A DNA stretch of 64,000 nt from Flavobacteria bacterium MS024-3C (lineage in GTDB: Bacteria > Bacteroidota > Bacteroidia > Flavobacteriales > Flavobacteriaceae): positions 1-64,000 of the forward strand of contig ABVW01000004.1 of assembly GCA_000173115.1 (NCBI GenBank), read 5' to 3'. Of this stretch, positions 1 to 8,690 are shown piece after piece. The notes beneath the pieces were generated by a model, which ran no database searches, had not been told where the DNA came from, and was given only the letters and a program-made list of their open reading frames with translations. How positions within the stretch are numbered: the stretch's first letter is position 1; every line of letters begins with the position of its first letter. A program made the position numbers and the translations under genes.

Positions 1-383
1 TGACCCAAGTGCCCCCCGCATTTTAAGCAGTATTCCTCAGACCTTGCGTATCCCACTTTGTAATCAATTCCATACCCCACATTTCCCTTCACTTCTCTGT
101 CAAAAGAAGGCCAACCAGTACCAGAGTCAAATTTGTGCTCACTTTTAAATAATGGTGTATTACAGGCTTTACACACATAGGTGCCTTTTTCTTTAATTTT
201 CAGTAATGGGCTAGTAAAAGGCCTTTCTGTACCTTGTTCCCTGAGGACATAAAATTCTAGGTCAGATAAGGTGGCTTTCCATTCTTGGGCTGTTTTAATC
301 ACGTCGTATTGATTTACTGCGCGTTGCGCATAAAATGAATGACATGTCAAAAGCAATAATCCTAGTAGTAAAGTATTTTTCAT
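1..383 (-). CDS. msrB: Peptide-methionine (R)-S-oxide reductase MsrB, 3' end cut off by window
   Basis: Reading leftward from ATG at 383-381, the first 127 codons are open to the window edge. The protein begins with a Sec-type signal peptide (hydrophobic run ending in FYAQ), so it is probably periplasmic. It contains the MsrB core: a CKAC zinc-type pair, the segment FKSEHKFDSGTGWPSF, and then a second CLKC pair followed by GGHLG. MsrB enzymes reduce the R-isomer of methionine sulfoxide in oxidised proteins. The catalytic cysteine normally lies further C-terminal, outside the window, so activity cannot be judged. The 284 bp between it and the next gene hold no other gene and no strong promoter match that I can see. 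Confidence 0.9.
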   Translation of the reverse strand, partial: MKNTLLLGLLLLTCHSFYAQRAVNQYDVIKTAQEWKATLSDLEFYVLREQGTERPFTSPLLKIKEKGTYVCKACNTPLFKSEHKFDSGTGWPSFDREVKGNVGYGIDYKVGYARSEEYCLKCGGHLG

Positions 384-667
384 TTTTTATTTTAAAGGTA
401 CATAAAATTTAAAATCTATTCTTTGGTCAAGGCCTTGATAAGGTTAGATTCATCCATACCTCATATCAAAATCATTTAAGTTCTATCCTCATTTCAAAAA
501 GAGTGCCAAATTTGCAAATGGTAGAAATTTTAAGCTGTTTTTTGAGACTCTGGCTATAATTGTATATTAGCAAAGTACTAGTGTGATGTAAAAGTCAATT
601 AAGTGAATGCTTAAGATGTTTTTTATGGCGCTAAAAAAAATGAAGAAACCAAATACCAACCCAATAT

Positions 668-1948
668 ATGAGCGCTATTGCAGAGAAAGGAAGTAAAAAA
701 ATATTGTTTGCATGGGCTTTTTATGATTGGGCCAATTCTGTATATAGTCTGGTCATTTCTTCTGCGATTTTCCCCATTTTTTACGGTGCGCTATTTCGTA
801 TGGAAGGGATTGAAAAAGTATTGGTATTTGGGGTAGAAATAGCCAGAGCACCTCTGATCAGTTATGTCACTTCAGCTGCATTTTTATTTATAGCCATCCT
901 CACGCCAATCTTCTCAGGAATAGCAGATTACCTTGGGAATAAGAAAGTTTTTTTGAAGTTTTTTTGTTACCTGGGAGGGCTTTCATGTATAGGGCTTTAT
1001 TGGTTTTCTCTAGAGCATATTTACACCTCATTATTACTCTATTTTATGGGACTGGTGGGGTTTTGGGTTAGTTTTGCTTTTAACAATTCTTACCTTCCAG
1101 ATATTGCTTTTCCAGAGCAACAAGATAGTATTAGCGCAAAGGGCTTTTCATTGGGTTATATAGGAAGTGTTATTCTATTGCTATTTAATTTGGCCATGGT
1201 CATGCAGCCAGCACTATTTGGAATTGAAGACCTTCCCGAAGCTCCAGCAGCCATCACTGCCATGAAATATTCTTTTGTGACTGTTGGAATTTGGTGGATC
1301 ATTTTTAGCCAATACAGTTTTTATTATATGCCCAAGGGAAATAAGAAAGACGGGCCTGCAGTAAACTTACTTTTCAATGGTTTTAAAGAACTTAAAATGG
1401 TTTGGAATCAATTGGGTTCTCAGCCAATGCTAAAAAAATATTTACTGGCTTTTTTTGTATATAGCATGGCCGTACAAACTGTAATGCTTATTGCGGCTTA
1501 TTTTGGAGAAGAGGAAATAGCTTGGGGGTCAGACGATCAAAGAACCATTGGCCTAATCAGTAGTATACTTCTCATTCAATTGGTGGCCATTATAGGCGCA
1601 ACAATCACCGCAAAGGCCTCTGAGAAATTTGGAAATATCCCCACCTTGATTGTGGTCAATGCACTGTGGTTAATGATTTGTGTCTATGCTTATTTTGTGG
1701 TTTCTCCCACTGAATTTTATATTGCTGCAGGATTGGTTGGAATGGTCATGGGAGGGATTCAAGCGCTTTCCAGATCTACCTACGCTAAACTTATGCCAGA
1801 AACCCAAGACACCACCTCTTTCTTTAGTTTCTACGACGTAGCAGAAAAGATAGGAATTGTCTTTGGGACCTTTATTTATGGGGCACTTGCACAAGGAAGT
1901 GGTGACCTTAGAAACGGGATTATTATGTTTGGTGTTTTTTCTTGGTAG
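668..1948 (+). CDS. MFS transporter, UMF1/Atg22-like family, with suspected terminal frameshift
   Basis: This 426-residue integral membrane protein starts KKILFAWAFYDWANSVYSLV, the typical N-terminus of the UMF1 (Atg22-like) branch of the major facilitator superfamily. It shows about eleven to twelve hydrophobic segments, with the loop NKKVFLKFF after the second. GGIQALSRSTYAKLMPE near residue 365 is the usual late family motif. The substrate is unknown. The reading frame stops at 1946-1948 straight after a T6 run at 1935-1940. One extra T would continue it as FFLVGGLLLRRVK to a stop at 1975-1977, which completes the last transmembrane helix as expected for the family. So either the run carries a sequencing error or the protein has lost about nine residues. 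Confidence 0.85.
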   Translation: MSAIAEKGSKKILFAWAFYDWANSVYSLVISSAIFPIFYGALFRMEGIEKVLVFGVEIARAPLISYVTSAAFLFIAILTPIFSGIADYLGNKKVFLKFFCYLGGLSCIGLYWFSLEHIYTSLLLYFMGLVGFWVSFAFNNSYLPDIAFPEQQDSISAKGFSLGYIGSVILLLFNLAMVMQPALFGIEDLPEAPAAITAMKYSFVTVGIWWIIFSQYSFYYMPKGNKKDGPAVNLLFNGFKELKMVWNQLGSQPMLKKYLLAFFVYSMAVQTVMLIAAYFGEEEIAWGSDDQRTIGLISSILLIQLVAIIGATITAKASEKFGNIPTLIVVNALWLMICVYAYFVVSPTEFYIAAGLVGMVMGGIQALSRSTYAKLMPETQDTTSFFSFYDVAEKIGIVFGTFIYGALAQGSGDLRNGIIMFGVFSW

Positions 1949-1980
1949 GTGGATTATTACTCAGAAGGGTAAAATAGGGT

Positions 1981-2704
1981 TTAATAACCCGTGACGTCTC
2001 CCGAGCCAGAGACTTTTGAGACTACTTTTTTAGGATTTCCTTTGTATTGAATATCACCAGAGCCAGATACCTTGGCATTTAAAGTGCCACGCACTGTTAC
2101 TTTAACATCTGCAGATCCAGATACTGTAACTGTGGCGTCTTCTACAGCTACACCATATGCATTCAAATCTCCTGAACCAGATATTTTTACTTGTAAGTCT
2201 TGTGCGCTTCCAGTAAGTTTCATGTCTCCAGAACCAGATACTTGCACCACTAAGTTGGTGGCGTCTATATTTAAAGAAATATCACCAGATCCTGACACAG
2301 CAGCATTAAAATCTCTTGCCGCTAAAGTAATTTCTGAGCTAATATCCCCTGAACCGGATAATTTAACGGCTGCTATTTCAGTAACAGGCACTTCAATGGA
2401 AATAGATTTATTCCAAGAGCTACTTAGGTTAATATTGTCTTTTACCTTTAAAACCAATACATTGTTTTTTACGGCCACTTCAATATACTCTAAAAGATTT
2501 TCTTCTCCTTTTAGGATAATGTCTCCTTTCTTTACCCTGAACCAATTGCACGTCAAAAGATCCAGAGACTGAAACTTTATCATAGTCAGCTGTTTGCCTG
2601 GTTTGTGTAATGGTGTTGCCATTCCCTTTAATTCTCTTCCACCACTGTGCATTCACTGAGGTTCCAAGTAAAATCATTGCGATTAATAAGATGCTTTTTT
2701 TCAT
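1981..2704 (-). pseudogene. Head-GIN domain (DUF2807) secreted protein, frameshifted
   Basis: Two overlapping leftward frames form one gene. The first, from ATG at 2704, gives a signal peptide (ending VNAQ) and KVSVSGSFDVQLVQGK. The second carries GDIILKGEENLLEYIEV and then a long beta-rich stretch with SGSGD or a variant repeated about every 18-22 residues to the end. They join if one base is removed around the TTT at 2527-2529 (AAA on the coding strand). Such putative auto-transporter adhesin (head GIN) proteins are exported and of unknown function. It is the last gene of the sigma-factor operon. As read it is broken, but a single-base sequencing error is possible because both halves look well conserved. 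Confidence 0.8.
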
Positions 2705-2806
2705 AATTAAGAGACTATAAATTTGTTTTGCCTTGCTGTAATTAAATCCAAGACTGTTATTTTATGGGTATTTATTGAACACATTTTAGCGGCTTGTTTT
2801 CTAGGC

Positions 2807-3910
2807 TTATTTTTTTGTAAAACTCAATCCGCCGTATTTACTCAGTATTTGAATGTGATTTTTGCTGTTTGGGTTTTTGTAGTAGCCTTTGTAATAACGC
2901 TCACTCGATTTTTCTTTAGAGACAGACATCTCAAAAGCATCTGTGCCACTAACACCTGCGTATTTGGTTTCAATTTCAAAAGTAAAATGATAGTCTGCAT
3001 GGTACCCAATCTTTATGCCTGTATAATCAGAACTGATGTTTAGGCTTCCTGCGTCTGCTGCCATTTCTACTATTTTTACGCTTCCATAATCTGCATCTAT
3101 TGACACATTTCCATGAAGGATACCAAGTTTGGTGCTAAAATAGTCACCCACTCCATTTACATCATTGGCCTCCTCTACTTCTACACTTCCATAATCTGCG
3201 TCGTAACTTAAATTGTCCATTTGATTAATGCTTATGGATGAATAGTCTGCATTAATATTTAAATCGCCCGCTTTTTCAATAGTCATCCCAGAGTAATCCG
3301 CTTCTATATAGGCTTTCTTTACATAGGCAATAGTAGATTTAGAGGTGTAGTCAAAATTGAGTTCGTTTTTATTTCCATTGAGTGATCCAATCTCTAGTCT
3401 GCCATAATCACAATGAATCTTTGCGTCTCCATTGATTTGATCAATGATAATGCTTCCGTAATCATTTTCTAAATCTACACTGTTAGAAATTGGCATTTTA
3501 ATGCTGTAATGAACAGATAGGTTTACATTGTTATTGCCCCAATTCCAACTCCAACCACTTCTTTTATTGTTAAAAATTGTTTTGGCAGAGACCATACTGC
3601 TACTAGACATAAAATCTATGTCTACCCCTTCAATTTTTTCAATCACACGGTCTTCATCACTGCCTTCTGCTTTAATGGTAATGACCATTTCGATTCTATT
3701 CTCGTTCCAACTGCTGATACTTACATTACCATAAGCGTTGTCAATTTTCATGAGTGCGTCTGCATTTACTTTGAAGTTCTTCTTAACCACCCTTTCTTTT
3801 TCATACCTAAAGGGGTTTTTTTCGTACTTCTCATGGGTGTTGGCCCACATGAAAGCAGGAAAAATCAAAGCGATTAAAAGTGTTTTAATAATTTTTTTAT
3901 AGGTTTCCAT
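2807..3910 (-). CDS. DUF4097-like secreted beta-repeat protein
   Basis: A 367-residue protein with an N-terminal signal peptide (KTLLIALIFPAFMWA). A long beta-rich body has short recurring units such as DADYGSVEVEE, NADYSSISI, IDADYGSVKI and SSDYTGIKI, the pattern of DUF4097/GIN-type right-handed beta-structures. No catalytic motif is visible. It overlaps the end of the upstream gene by 14 bp (3897-3910), so it is translationally linked to the anti-sigma-like gene. It probably acts in the cell envelope as an output or partner of the sigma/anti-sigma pair, which is inference from context. The first residues (METYKK) mimic the upstream gene's start. Confidence 0.75.
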   Translation of the reverse strand: METYKKIIKTLLIALIFPAFMWANTHEKYEKNPFRYEKERVVKKNFKVNADALMKIDNAYGNVSISSWNENRIEMVITIKAEGSDEDRVIEKIEGVDIDFMSSSSMVSAKTIFNNKRSGWSWNWGNNNVNLSVHYSIKMPISNSVDLENDYGSIIIDQINGDAKIHCDYGRLEIGSLNGNKNELNFDYTSKSTIAYVKKAYIEADYSGMTIEKAGDLNINADYSSISINQMDNLSYDADYGSVEVEEANDVNGVGDYFSTKLGILHGNVSIDADYGSVKIVEMAADAGSLNISSDYTGIKIGYHADYHFTFEIETKYAGVSGTDAFEMSVSKEKSSERYYKGYYKNPNSKNHIQILSKYGGLSFTKK

Positions 3911-4526
3911 CTGTGTGTTCTTTTATAGCGTTAATGGTGTTTATTTGATGCATGACTTCTTCTAATAATTCTATTCTTGTGGTATAATTTTGTACCATGG
4001 CCTGAAGGATTAATTTGGTATTACCTCCATTGATCATAGCGGCCTCCATTTCTTTAAAACGGCCATCTAATTTTGAAATTTCCTTAAAAGCTTTGTCTAT
4101 ATGGGGTTTGGTAAGCGGGCTGCTTTGTTGTTCAATTTCCTTAACAGCAATGGCTATTAAGCCAGGATAATACTGATTAATAGCAGCTGTTTCTGGCGCA
4201 AAAGAGGCAATTTTTGTTTGTGTGGCCTGACTGTGTGCGCCCCATTGAAACGCCCCAAATAAAATAGCAATACTTGCGGCTAAACTCAGCAGACGTTTGG
4301 TGTTTTTGCGCCAAACCAATTTCAGGCTGGCCTTTGAAGGGATGGTTTCTTGGTCAGGTATTTTATTCAGACCTTGCGCATTTTGTAGCTCCCTAATAAG
4401 GTTTTTATTTTCAATAGTTGTTTCTGAAAGTTTATCTAAAAAACGATTTTCGTGGCCTTCTAGCGGTTTTTTGCCGTGAAGAGCTTCTGGGGCCGAATCT
4501 AAAATTTGTTTTATATATGTTTCCAT
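3897..4526 (-). CDS. Putative membrane anti-sigma factor
   Basis: A 209-residue protein: soluble N-terminal part (METYIKQILDSAPEALHGKK), one transmembrane helix near residues 90-107 (RLLSLAASIAILFGAFQWGA), and a helical C-terminal part probably in the periplasm. No ZAS-type zinc motif is evident. It follows an ECF sigma gene with a 16-bp overlap (4511-4526) and precedes two exported DUF4097/GIN proteins. That arrangement and topology fit an anti-sigma factor or regulator, but the sequence alone does not prove it. Confidence 0.6.
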   Translation of the reverse strand: METYIKQILDSAPEALHGKKPLEGHENRFLDKLSETTIENKNLIRELQNAQGLNKIPDQETIPSKASLKLVWRKNTKRLLSLAASIAILFGAFQWGAHSQATQTKIASFAPETAAINQYYPGLIAIAVKEIEQQSSPLTKPHIDKAFKEISKLDGRFKEMEAAMINGGNTKLILQAMVQNYTTRIELLEEVMHQINTINAIKEHTDGNL

Positions 4527-5089
4527 AATGGATGTGTTTCTAATTTTTTTTTCAGTTGTTCTTTTGCCCTAGAAAAAGTAGTCCTACAATTGCTGCTACT
4601 GATATCTAATAGTTCAGAGACCTCCTCATGGGTCAAACCCTCTATAAGGTGTAAGGTCAGTGAAATGCGGTAATTTTCTTTTAAACTGCCTATAGTCTCT
4701 AGGACCAATGCGGCTTTTCTTTCGTTGTCTTTTTGGTTTGTAGCATCGGCCAGAGGCCCAGGAATGCTATAAATTTCTTCTTCTAAACTAATAGTGTCTT
4801 GTTTTTTTTGTTTTCTAAATGCAACTATCGCTTTGTTAATGACAATTTTTTTTAACCAAGCCCCAAAAGTCACTTGACCGCTGAATTGATCTAGCTTTTT
4901 GAACGCACTAATAAAAGCTTCCTGCATGACGTCTTCTGCTTCATGCGCTTCTTTAACAATACGCCAAGCTACGTTGTACATGGCTTTATGGTACTGCTCG
5001 TAAAGCGCGAATTGTGCTTTGGCGTCTCCATGAAGACAGTCTTTAATCAGGGGCGTAATATGTGTGGGCTCTGGAAGGCTCAAAAACAA
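4511..5089 (-). CDS. RNA polymerase ECF-type sigma factor
   Basis: A sigma-70 family protein of up to 192 residues. Region 2 is FALYEQYHKAMYNVAWRIVK followed by EAEDVMQEAFISAFKKLDQF. Region 4 is LTLHLIEGLTHEEVSELLDI with SSSNCRTTFSRAKEQLKKKL as the DNA-reading helix-turn-helix. This is the standard ECF layout. It heads a leftward operon with overlapping genes for a likely anti-sigma factor and two exported proteins, so it probably controls an envelope response. No ATG lies near the N-terminus. The start must be TTG at 5089 or TTG two codons later, so the first residues are uncertain. Confidence 0.9.
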   Translation of the reverse strand: MFLSLPEPTHITPLIKDCLHGDAKAQFALYEQYHKAMYNVAWRIVKEAHEAEDVMQEAFISAFKKLDQFSGQVTFGAWLKKIVINKAIVAFRKQKKQDTISLEEEIYSIPGPLADATNQKDNERKAALVLETIGSLKENYRISLTLHLIEGLTHEEVSELLDISSSNCRTTFSRAKEQLKKKLETHPLWKHI

Positions 5090-5301
5090 GCTTATTTATT
5101 AGTATAGATACAAGTTAGACAGAAATGTTACAGTTTCAAATCATTTAATGAGACAATGGCACAGGAATTGTCTATATCATTGCAAATAAAAGCGACTAGA
5201 TTCCTCAATTCAGGGGCTTTTAGTCATTTTTAAAGTAGATAAATAATTTTTAAAACCGAAACCGATGTTTGCAAATGACATTATGACGGGTATATAGCGC
5301 T

Positions 5302-7752
5302 ATGAGTAATTCGAATTTTTTACATATTGACAGTATGTCACTACAAGGGATAGATGAAGATGCAGATTTAATTCCTTTAATGACCCCTGAAGATGAAGCA
5401 GAAATAAATAATGAATCCCTTCCTGAATCTTTGCCTATTCTCCCTTTGAGAAATATGGTTTTATTTCCGGGTGTTGTGGTGCCAATCACTGCTGGGAGAG
5501 ACAAGTCCATTCAATTAATAAAAGATGCCAACAATGGAGATAAAGTGATTGGAGTGGTGTCTCAAAAAGACCAAAACACAGAGAATCCAGGCGCTAATGA
5601 CATTAGTAGAATTGGAACTGTGGCTAGAATTCTCAGGGTCTTGAAAATGCCCGATGGAAATACTACGGTAATCATCCAAGGGAAAAAGCGTTTTGCTATA
5701 AAAGAGGTGGTTTCTGAGGATCCCTACATTAAAGCGACTGTTGAGGAAACACCTGAACATAGACCTGAGCCAGAAAACAAAGAGTTTTTGGCCATTATAG
5801 ATTCTATAAAGGAATTGGCATTACAGATCATTAAAAACAATCCAAACCTTCCTTCTGAGGCTTCCTTTGCAATTAAAAATATAGAGAGCAATTCTTTTTT
5901 AATCAATTTTGTGTGCTCTAACCTTTCTGTTTCTCATAAAGAAAAACAAATTTTATTAGAGACGCCTGATTTACAGGAACGTGCTTTAGCCACCTTAAAG
6001 TTTATGAATGTTGAAATGCAAAAGTTGCAATTGAAAAATGACATTCAATCTAAGGTGCGCAATGATTTGGACCAACAGCAGAGAGAGTATTTTTTGCACC
6101 AGCAAATGAAAACCATTCAAGAAGAATTGGGTGGGGTGTCTTATGAAGAGGAAGTGAATGAAATGCTTGCTGCGGCTAAGAAGAAAAAATGGACAGATAA
6201 AGTAAGTTTACATTTTGACAAAGAGTTGGGTAAGCTGCAGCGAATGAATCCTCAAGTAGCAGAATACTCTATTCAAAGAAATTATTTAGAACTCTTTTTG
6301 GACCTTCCTTGGGACCATTTTTCAAAAGATGTATTTGACCTGAAACGCGCCCAAAAAATATTAGACAGGGATCATTTTGGTTTAGAAGATGTTAAGAGAC
6401 GTATTTTAGAACACCTGGCTGTTTTAAAACTTAGAAACAATATGAAGTCTCCTATCCTCTGTCTATACGGACCTCCAGGGGTGGGTAAAACTTCCTTAGG
6501 TAAATCCATAGCAGCCTCTTTAGGTAGGGAGTATGTCCGTATGTCGCTTGGTGGTCTAAGGGATGAAGCAGAAATTAGAGGGCATAGAAAAACCTATATT
6601 GGTGCCATGCCAGGAAGGGTTTTACAGAGTTTAAAGAAAGCGGGTACTTCTAATCCAGTCTTTGTATTAGATGAGATAGATAAATTGTCTAATTCCCATC
6701 AGGGAGACCCATCTTCTGCTCTTTTAGAGGTATTAGATCCTGAACAAAATGGTGATTTTCACGATAATTTTTTGGAAATGGGTTACGATCTTTCCAAGGT
6801 GTTGTTTATTGCCACTGCAAATAATTTAGGGGCTATTCAGCCTGCTTTATTGGATCGTATGGAGCTCATTAATGTGTCTGGATATACGATTGAAGAAAAA
6901 GTAGAAATTGCCAAACGCCACTTGTTGCCTAAGCAATTAAAAGAACATGGTGTAACGGCAGATCAAATTAAAATAGGCAAGCCACAATTTGAAAAAATTG
7001 TCGCAGGATACACTAGAGAATCAGGCGTGAGAAACCTAGACAAGCAATTGGCTAAAATGGTTAGAAACACCGCGAAATCTATTGCTATGAAAGAAGCTTA
7101 TGAAGTTAAAATTACTCCAGAGCACATTGAAAAAGTATTGGGTGTACCGAGATTAGAACGCGATAAATATGAAAACAATAAGGTTGCAGGGGTAGTAACT
7201 GGTTTGGCATGGACCTCTGTTGGTGGAGATATTCTGTTTATTGAGTCCATTCTTTCCAAAGGTAAAGGGCTCATGAATATTACCGGTAATTTAGGAAAGG
7301 TCATGAAAGAATCTGCTACTATAGCCCTAGAGTACATTAAGGCTCATGCGGAGGAATACGGTCTTTCTGACGATATTTTCGAAAAGTACAATGTTCACAT
7401 TCATGTACCGGAAGGAGCCACGCCTAAAGATGGACCAAGTGCAGGGATTACCATGCTTACTTCTTTAGTATCTCTTTTCACGCAGAGAAAAGTAAAATCT
7501 CGTTTGGCCATGACAGGAGAAATTACCCTGAGGGGAAAGGTGTTACCAGTAGGAGGAATTAAAGAGAAAATACTTGCAGCCAAAAGAGCAAATATTAATC
7601 AAATTATACTCTGTGAGGAAAACAGAAAAGACATTGCGGAGATTAAAGAAGCCTATTTAAAAGGTGTGACTTTCCATTATGTGACTGATATGAGTGAAGT
7701 TGTGGCATTGGCATTGACCAAAGAACAGGTGGCTGAACCTAAAAAATTGTAA
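5302..7752 (+). CDS. lon: ATP-dependent Lon protease
   Basis: 816 residues, the normal size for Lon. The N-terminal substrate domain begins [19 protein letters not shown]. The AAA+ module has Walker [10 protein letters not shown] near residue 390 and Walker [10 protein letters not shown] near 452. The C-terminal protease domain has the catalytic serine in KDGPSAG near 711 and the catalytic lysine in [13 protein letters not shown] near 753. It degrades misfolded and regulatory proteins in the cytoplasm. A TTTG at 5268-5271 lies 19 bp before TATATAGC (5291-5298), only a partial promoter match. It is divergent from the sigma-factor operon, and cmk follows 25 bp after its stop. Confidence 0.98.
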   Translation: MSNSNFLHIDSMSLQGIDEDADLIPLMTPEDEAEINNESLPESLPILPLRNMVLFPGVVVPITAGRDKSIQLIKDANNGDKVIGVVSQKDQNTENPGANDISRIGTVARILRVLKMPDGNTTVIIQGKKRFAIKEVVSEDPYIKATVEETPEHRPEPENKEFLAIIDSIKELALQIIKNNPNLPSEASFAIKNIESNSFLINFVCSNLSVSHKEKQILLETPDLQERALATLKFMNVEMQKLQLKNDIQSKVRNDLDQQQREYFLHQQMKTIQEELGGVSYEEEVNEMLAAAKKKKWTDKVSLHFDKELGKLQRMNPQVAEYSIQRNYLELFLDLPWDHFSKDVFDLKRAQKILDRDHFGLEDVKRRILEHLAVLKLRNNMKSPILCLYGPPGVGKTSLGKSIAASLGREYVRMSLGGLRDEAEIRGHRKTYIGAMPGRVLQSLKKAGTSNPVFVLDEIDKLSNSHQGDPSSALLEVLDPEQNGDFHDNFLEMGYDLSKVLFIATANNLGAIQPALLDRMELINVSGYTIEEKVEIAKRHLLPKQLKEHGVTADQIKIGKPQFEKIVAGYTRESGVRNLDKQLAKMVRNTAKSIAMKEAYEVKITPEHIEKVLGVPRLERDKYENNKVAGVVTGLAWTSVGGDILFIESILSKGKGLMNITGNLGKVMKESATIALEYIKAHAEEYGLSDDIFEKYNVHIHVPEGATPKDGPSAGITMLTSLVSLFTQRKVKSRLAMTGEITLRGKVLPVGGIKEKILAAKRANINQIILCEENRKDIAEIKEAYLKGVTFHYVTDMSEVVALALTKEQVAEPKKL

Positions 7753-7777
7753 ATTTGCAATGATTTAAAACCATTAA

Positions 7778-8467
7778 ATGAAAAAAATAACCATCGCTAT
7801 AGACGGATTTTCCTCTACTGGAAAAAGCACCATCGCTAAAAAATTGGCCAAATCATTGGGTTATATTTATGTAGACAGTGGCGCAATGTATCGTGGGGTG
7901 ACTTATTTTGCCATGCAGCAGGGTTTTATTAAAGACGGAATATTAGACAAAACAGCCCTTGTGAATTCGTTGGATCAAATAGACCTTCAATTTAAATTTG
8001 TGGCGGGTCAACAGGACGCTGCTATGTTTTTAAACGGAGCGAATATAGAAAAACCTATAAGAACCCTTGCCGTTTCTCAGCAGGTGAGTCCTGTAGCGAC
8101 TGTCCCAGAAGTGAGGGAGAAATTAGTGGCTTTACAGCAAGCAATGGGCATTCAAAAAGGCGTTGTGATGGACGGTAGAGATATTGGAACCGTGGTTTTT
8201 CCTGAGGCAGAATTAAAATTATACCTCACTGCTTCTGCAGACACTAGGGCCCATAGAAGGTATAAGGAGCTCATTGACAGGGGAGATAAGGTACATTTTG
8301 ACGCGGTGCTTAAAAATGTTCAAGAGCGTGATTATATAGATTCTCATAGAGCGACATCGCCTTTGAAAAAGGCAGAGGGTGCAGTGGAAATTGACAATAG
8401 TGATATGGGTCTTGAAGAACAATTTGAGCGCATATTAAGTCATGCCAATGCCTTGATTGCGTTTTAA
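7778..8467 (+). CDS. cmk: Cytidylate kinase
   Basis: 229 residues. Cmk phosphorylates CMP and dCMP with ATP in pyrimidine nucleotide supply. The P-loop GFSSTGKSTIAKKLAK lies at the N-terminus. It is followed by YVDSGAMYRGVTYFA (CMP binding) and VVMDGRDIGTVVFPEAELK, then RAHRRYKEL in the lid region. An exact TAAATTTG box at 7750-7757 overlaps the stop codon of lon and may provide its own promoter, though no matching upstream element is visible. Gene order lon-cmk-rpsA is partly the widespread cmk-rpsA neighbourhood. Confidence 0.97.
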   Translation: MKKITIAIDGFSSTGKSTIAKKLAKSLGYIYVDSGAMYRGVTYFAMQQGFIKDGILDKTALVNSLDQIDLQFKFVAGQQDAAMFLNGANIEKPIRTLAVSQQVSPVATVPEVREKLVALQQAMGIQKGVVMDGRDIGTVVFPEAELKLYLTASADTRAHRRYKELIDRGDKVHFDAVLKNVQERDYIDSHRATSPLKKAEGAVEIDNSDMGLEEQFERILSHANALIAF

Positions 8468-8541
8468 TATTTTAACAGCTATTCCATTACTTTTTGAAAA
8501 GACACTTTTAATAATAACACTTTAATTTAGTGGTGTTTAGA

Positions 8542-8572
8542 TTTGTATTTCCCTAATTAAATTGTATTTTTG
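8542..8572 (+). promoter_or_regulatory. Bacteroidetes-type promoter for rpsA
   Basis: TTTG at 8542-8545, a 19-bp spacer and TATTTTTG at 8565-8572 match the Bacteroidetes housekeeping consensus exactly. This leaves an unusually long leader of roughly 110 nt before the rpsA start, which could be a site for S1 autoregulation (inference). Confidence 0.8.
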
Positions 8573-8690
8573 CACACCTTTTTAGCAAATAGTCAAGAGG
8601 AAAAGGGACTTAAATATTTTAATCATTCACAACTTCTGTAGGTATTGCGCGCTCTTGTAAGCCTTTCAGAATACAAATTTTAATCTTCAA

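Noticed and set aside
2072-2572. 166-codon plus-strand ORF opposite the GIN gene
   Set aside because: Antisense shadow of the repeated SGSGD codons; it has no start signal or promoter.
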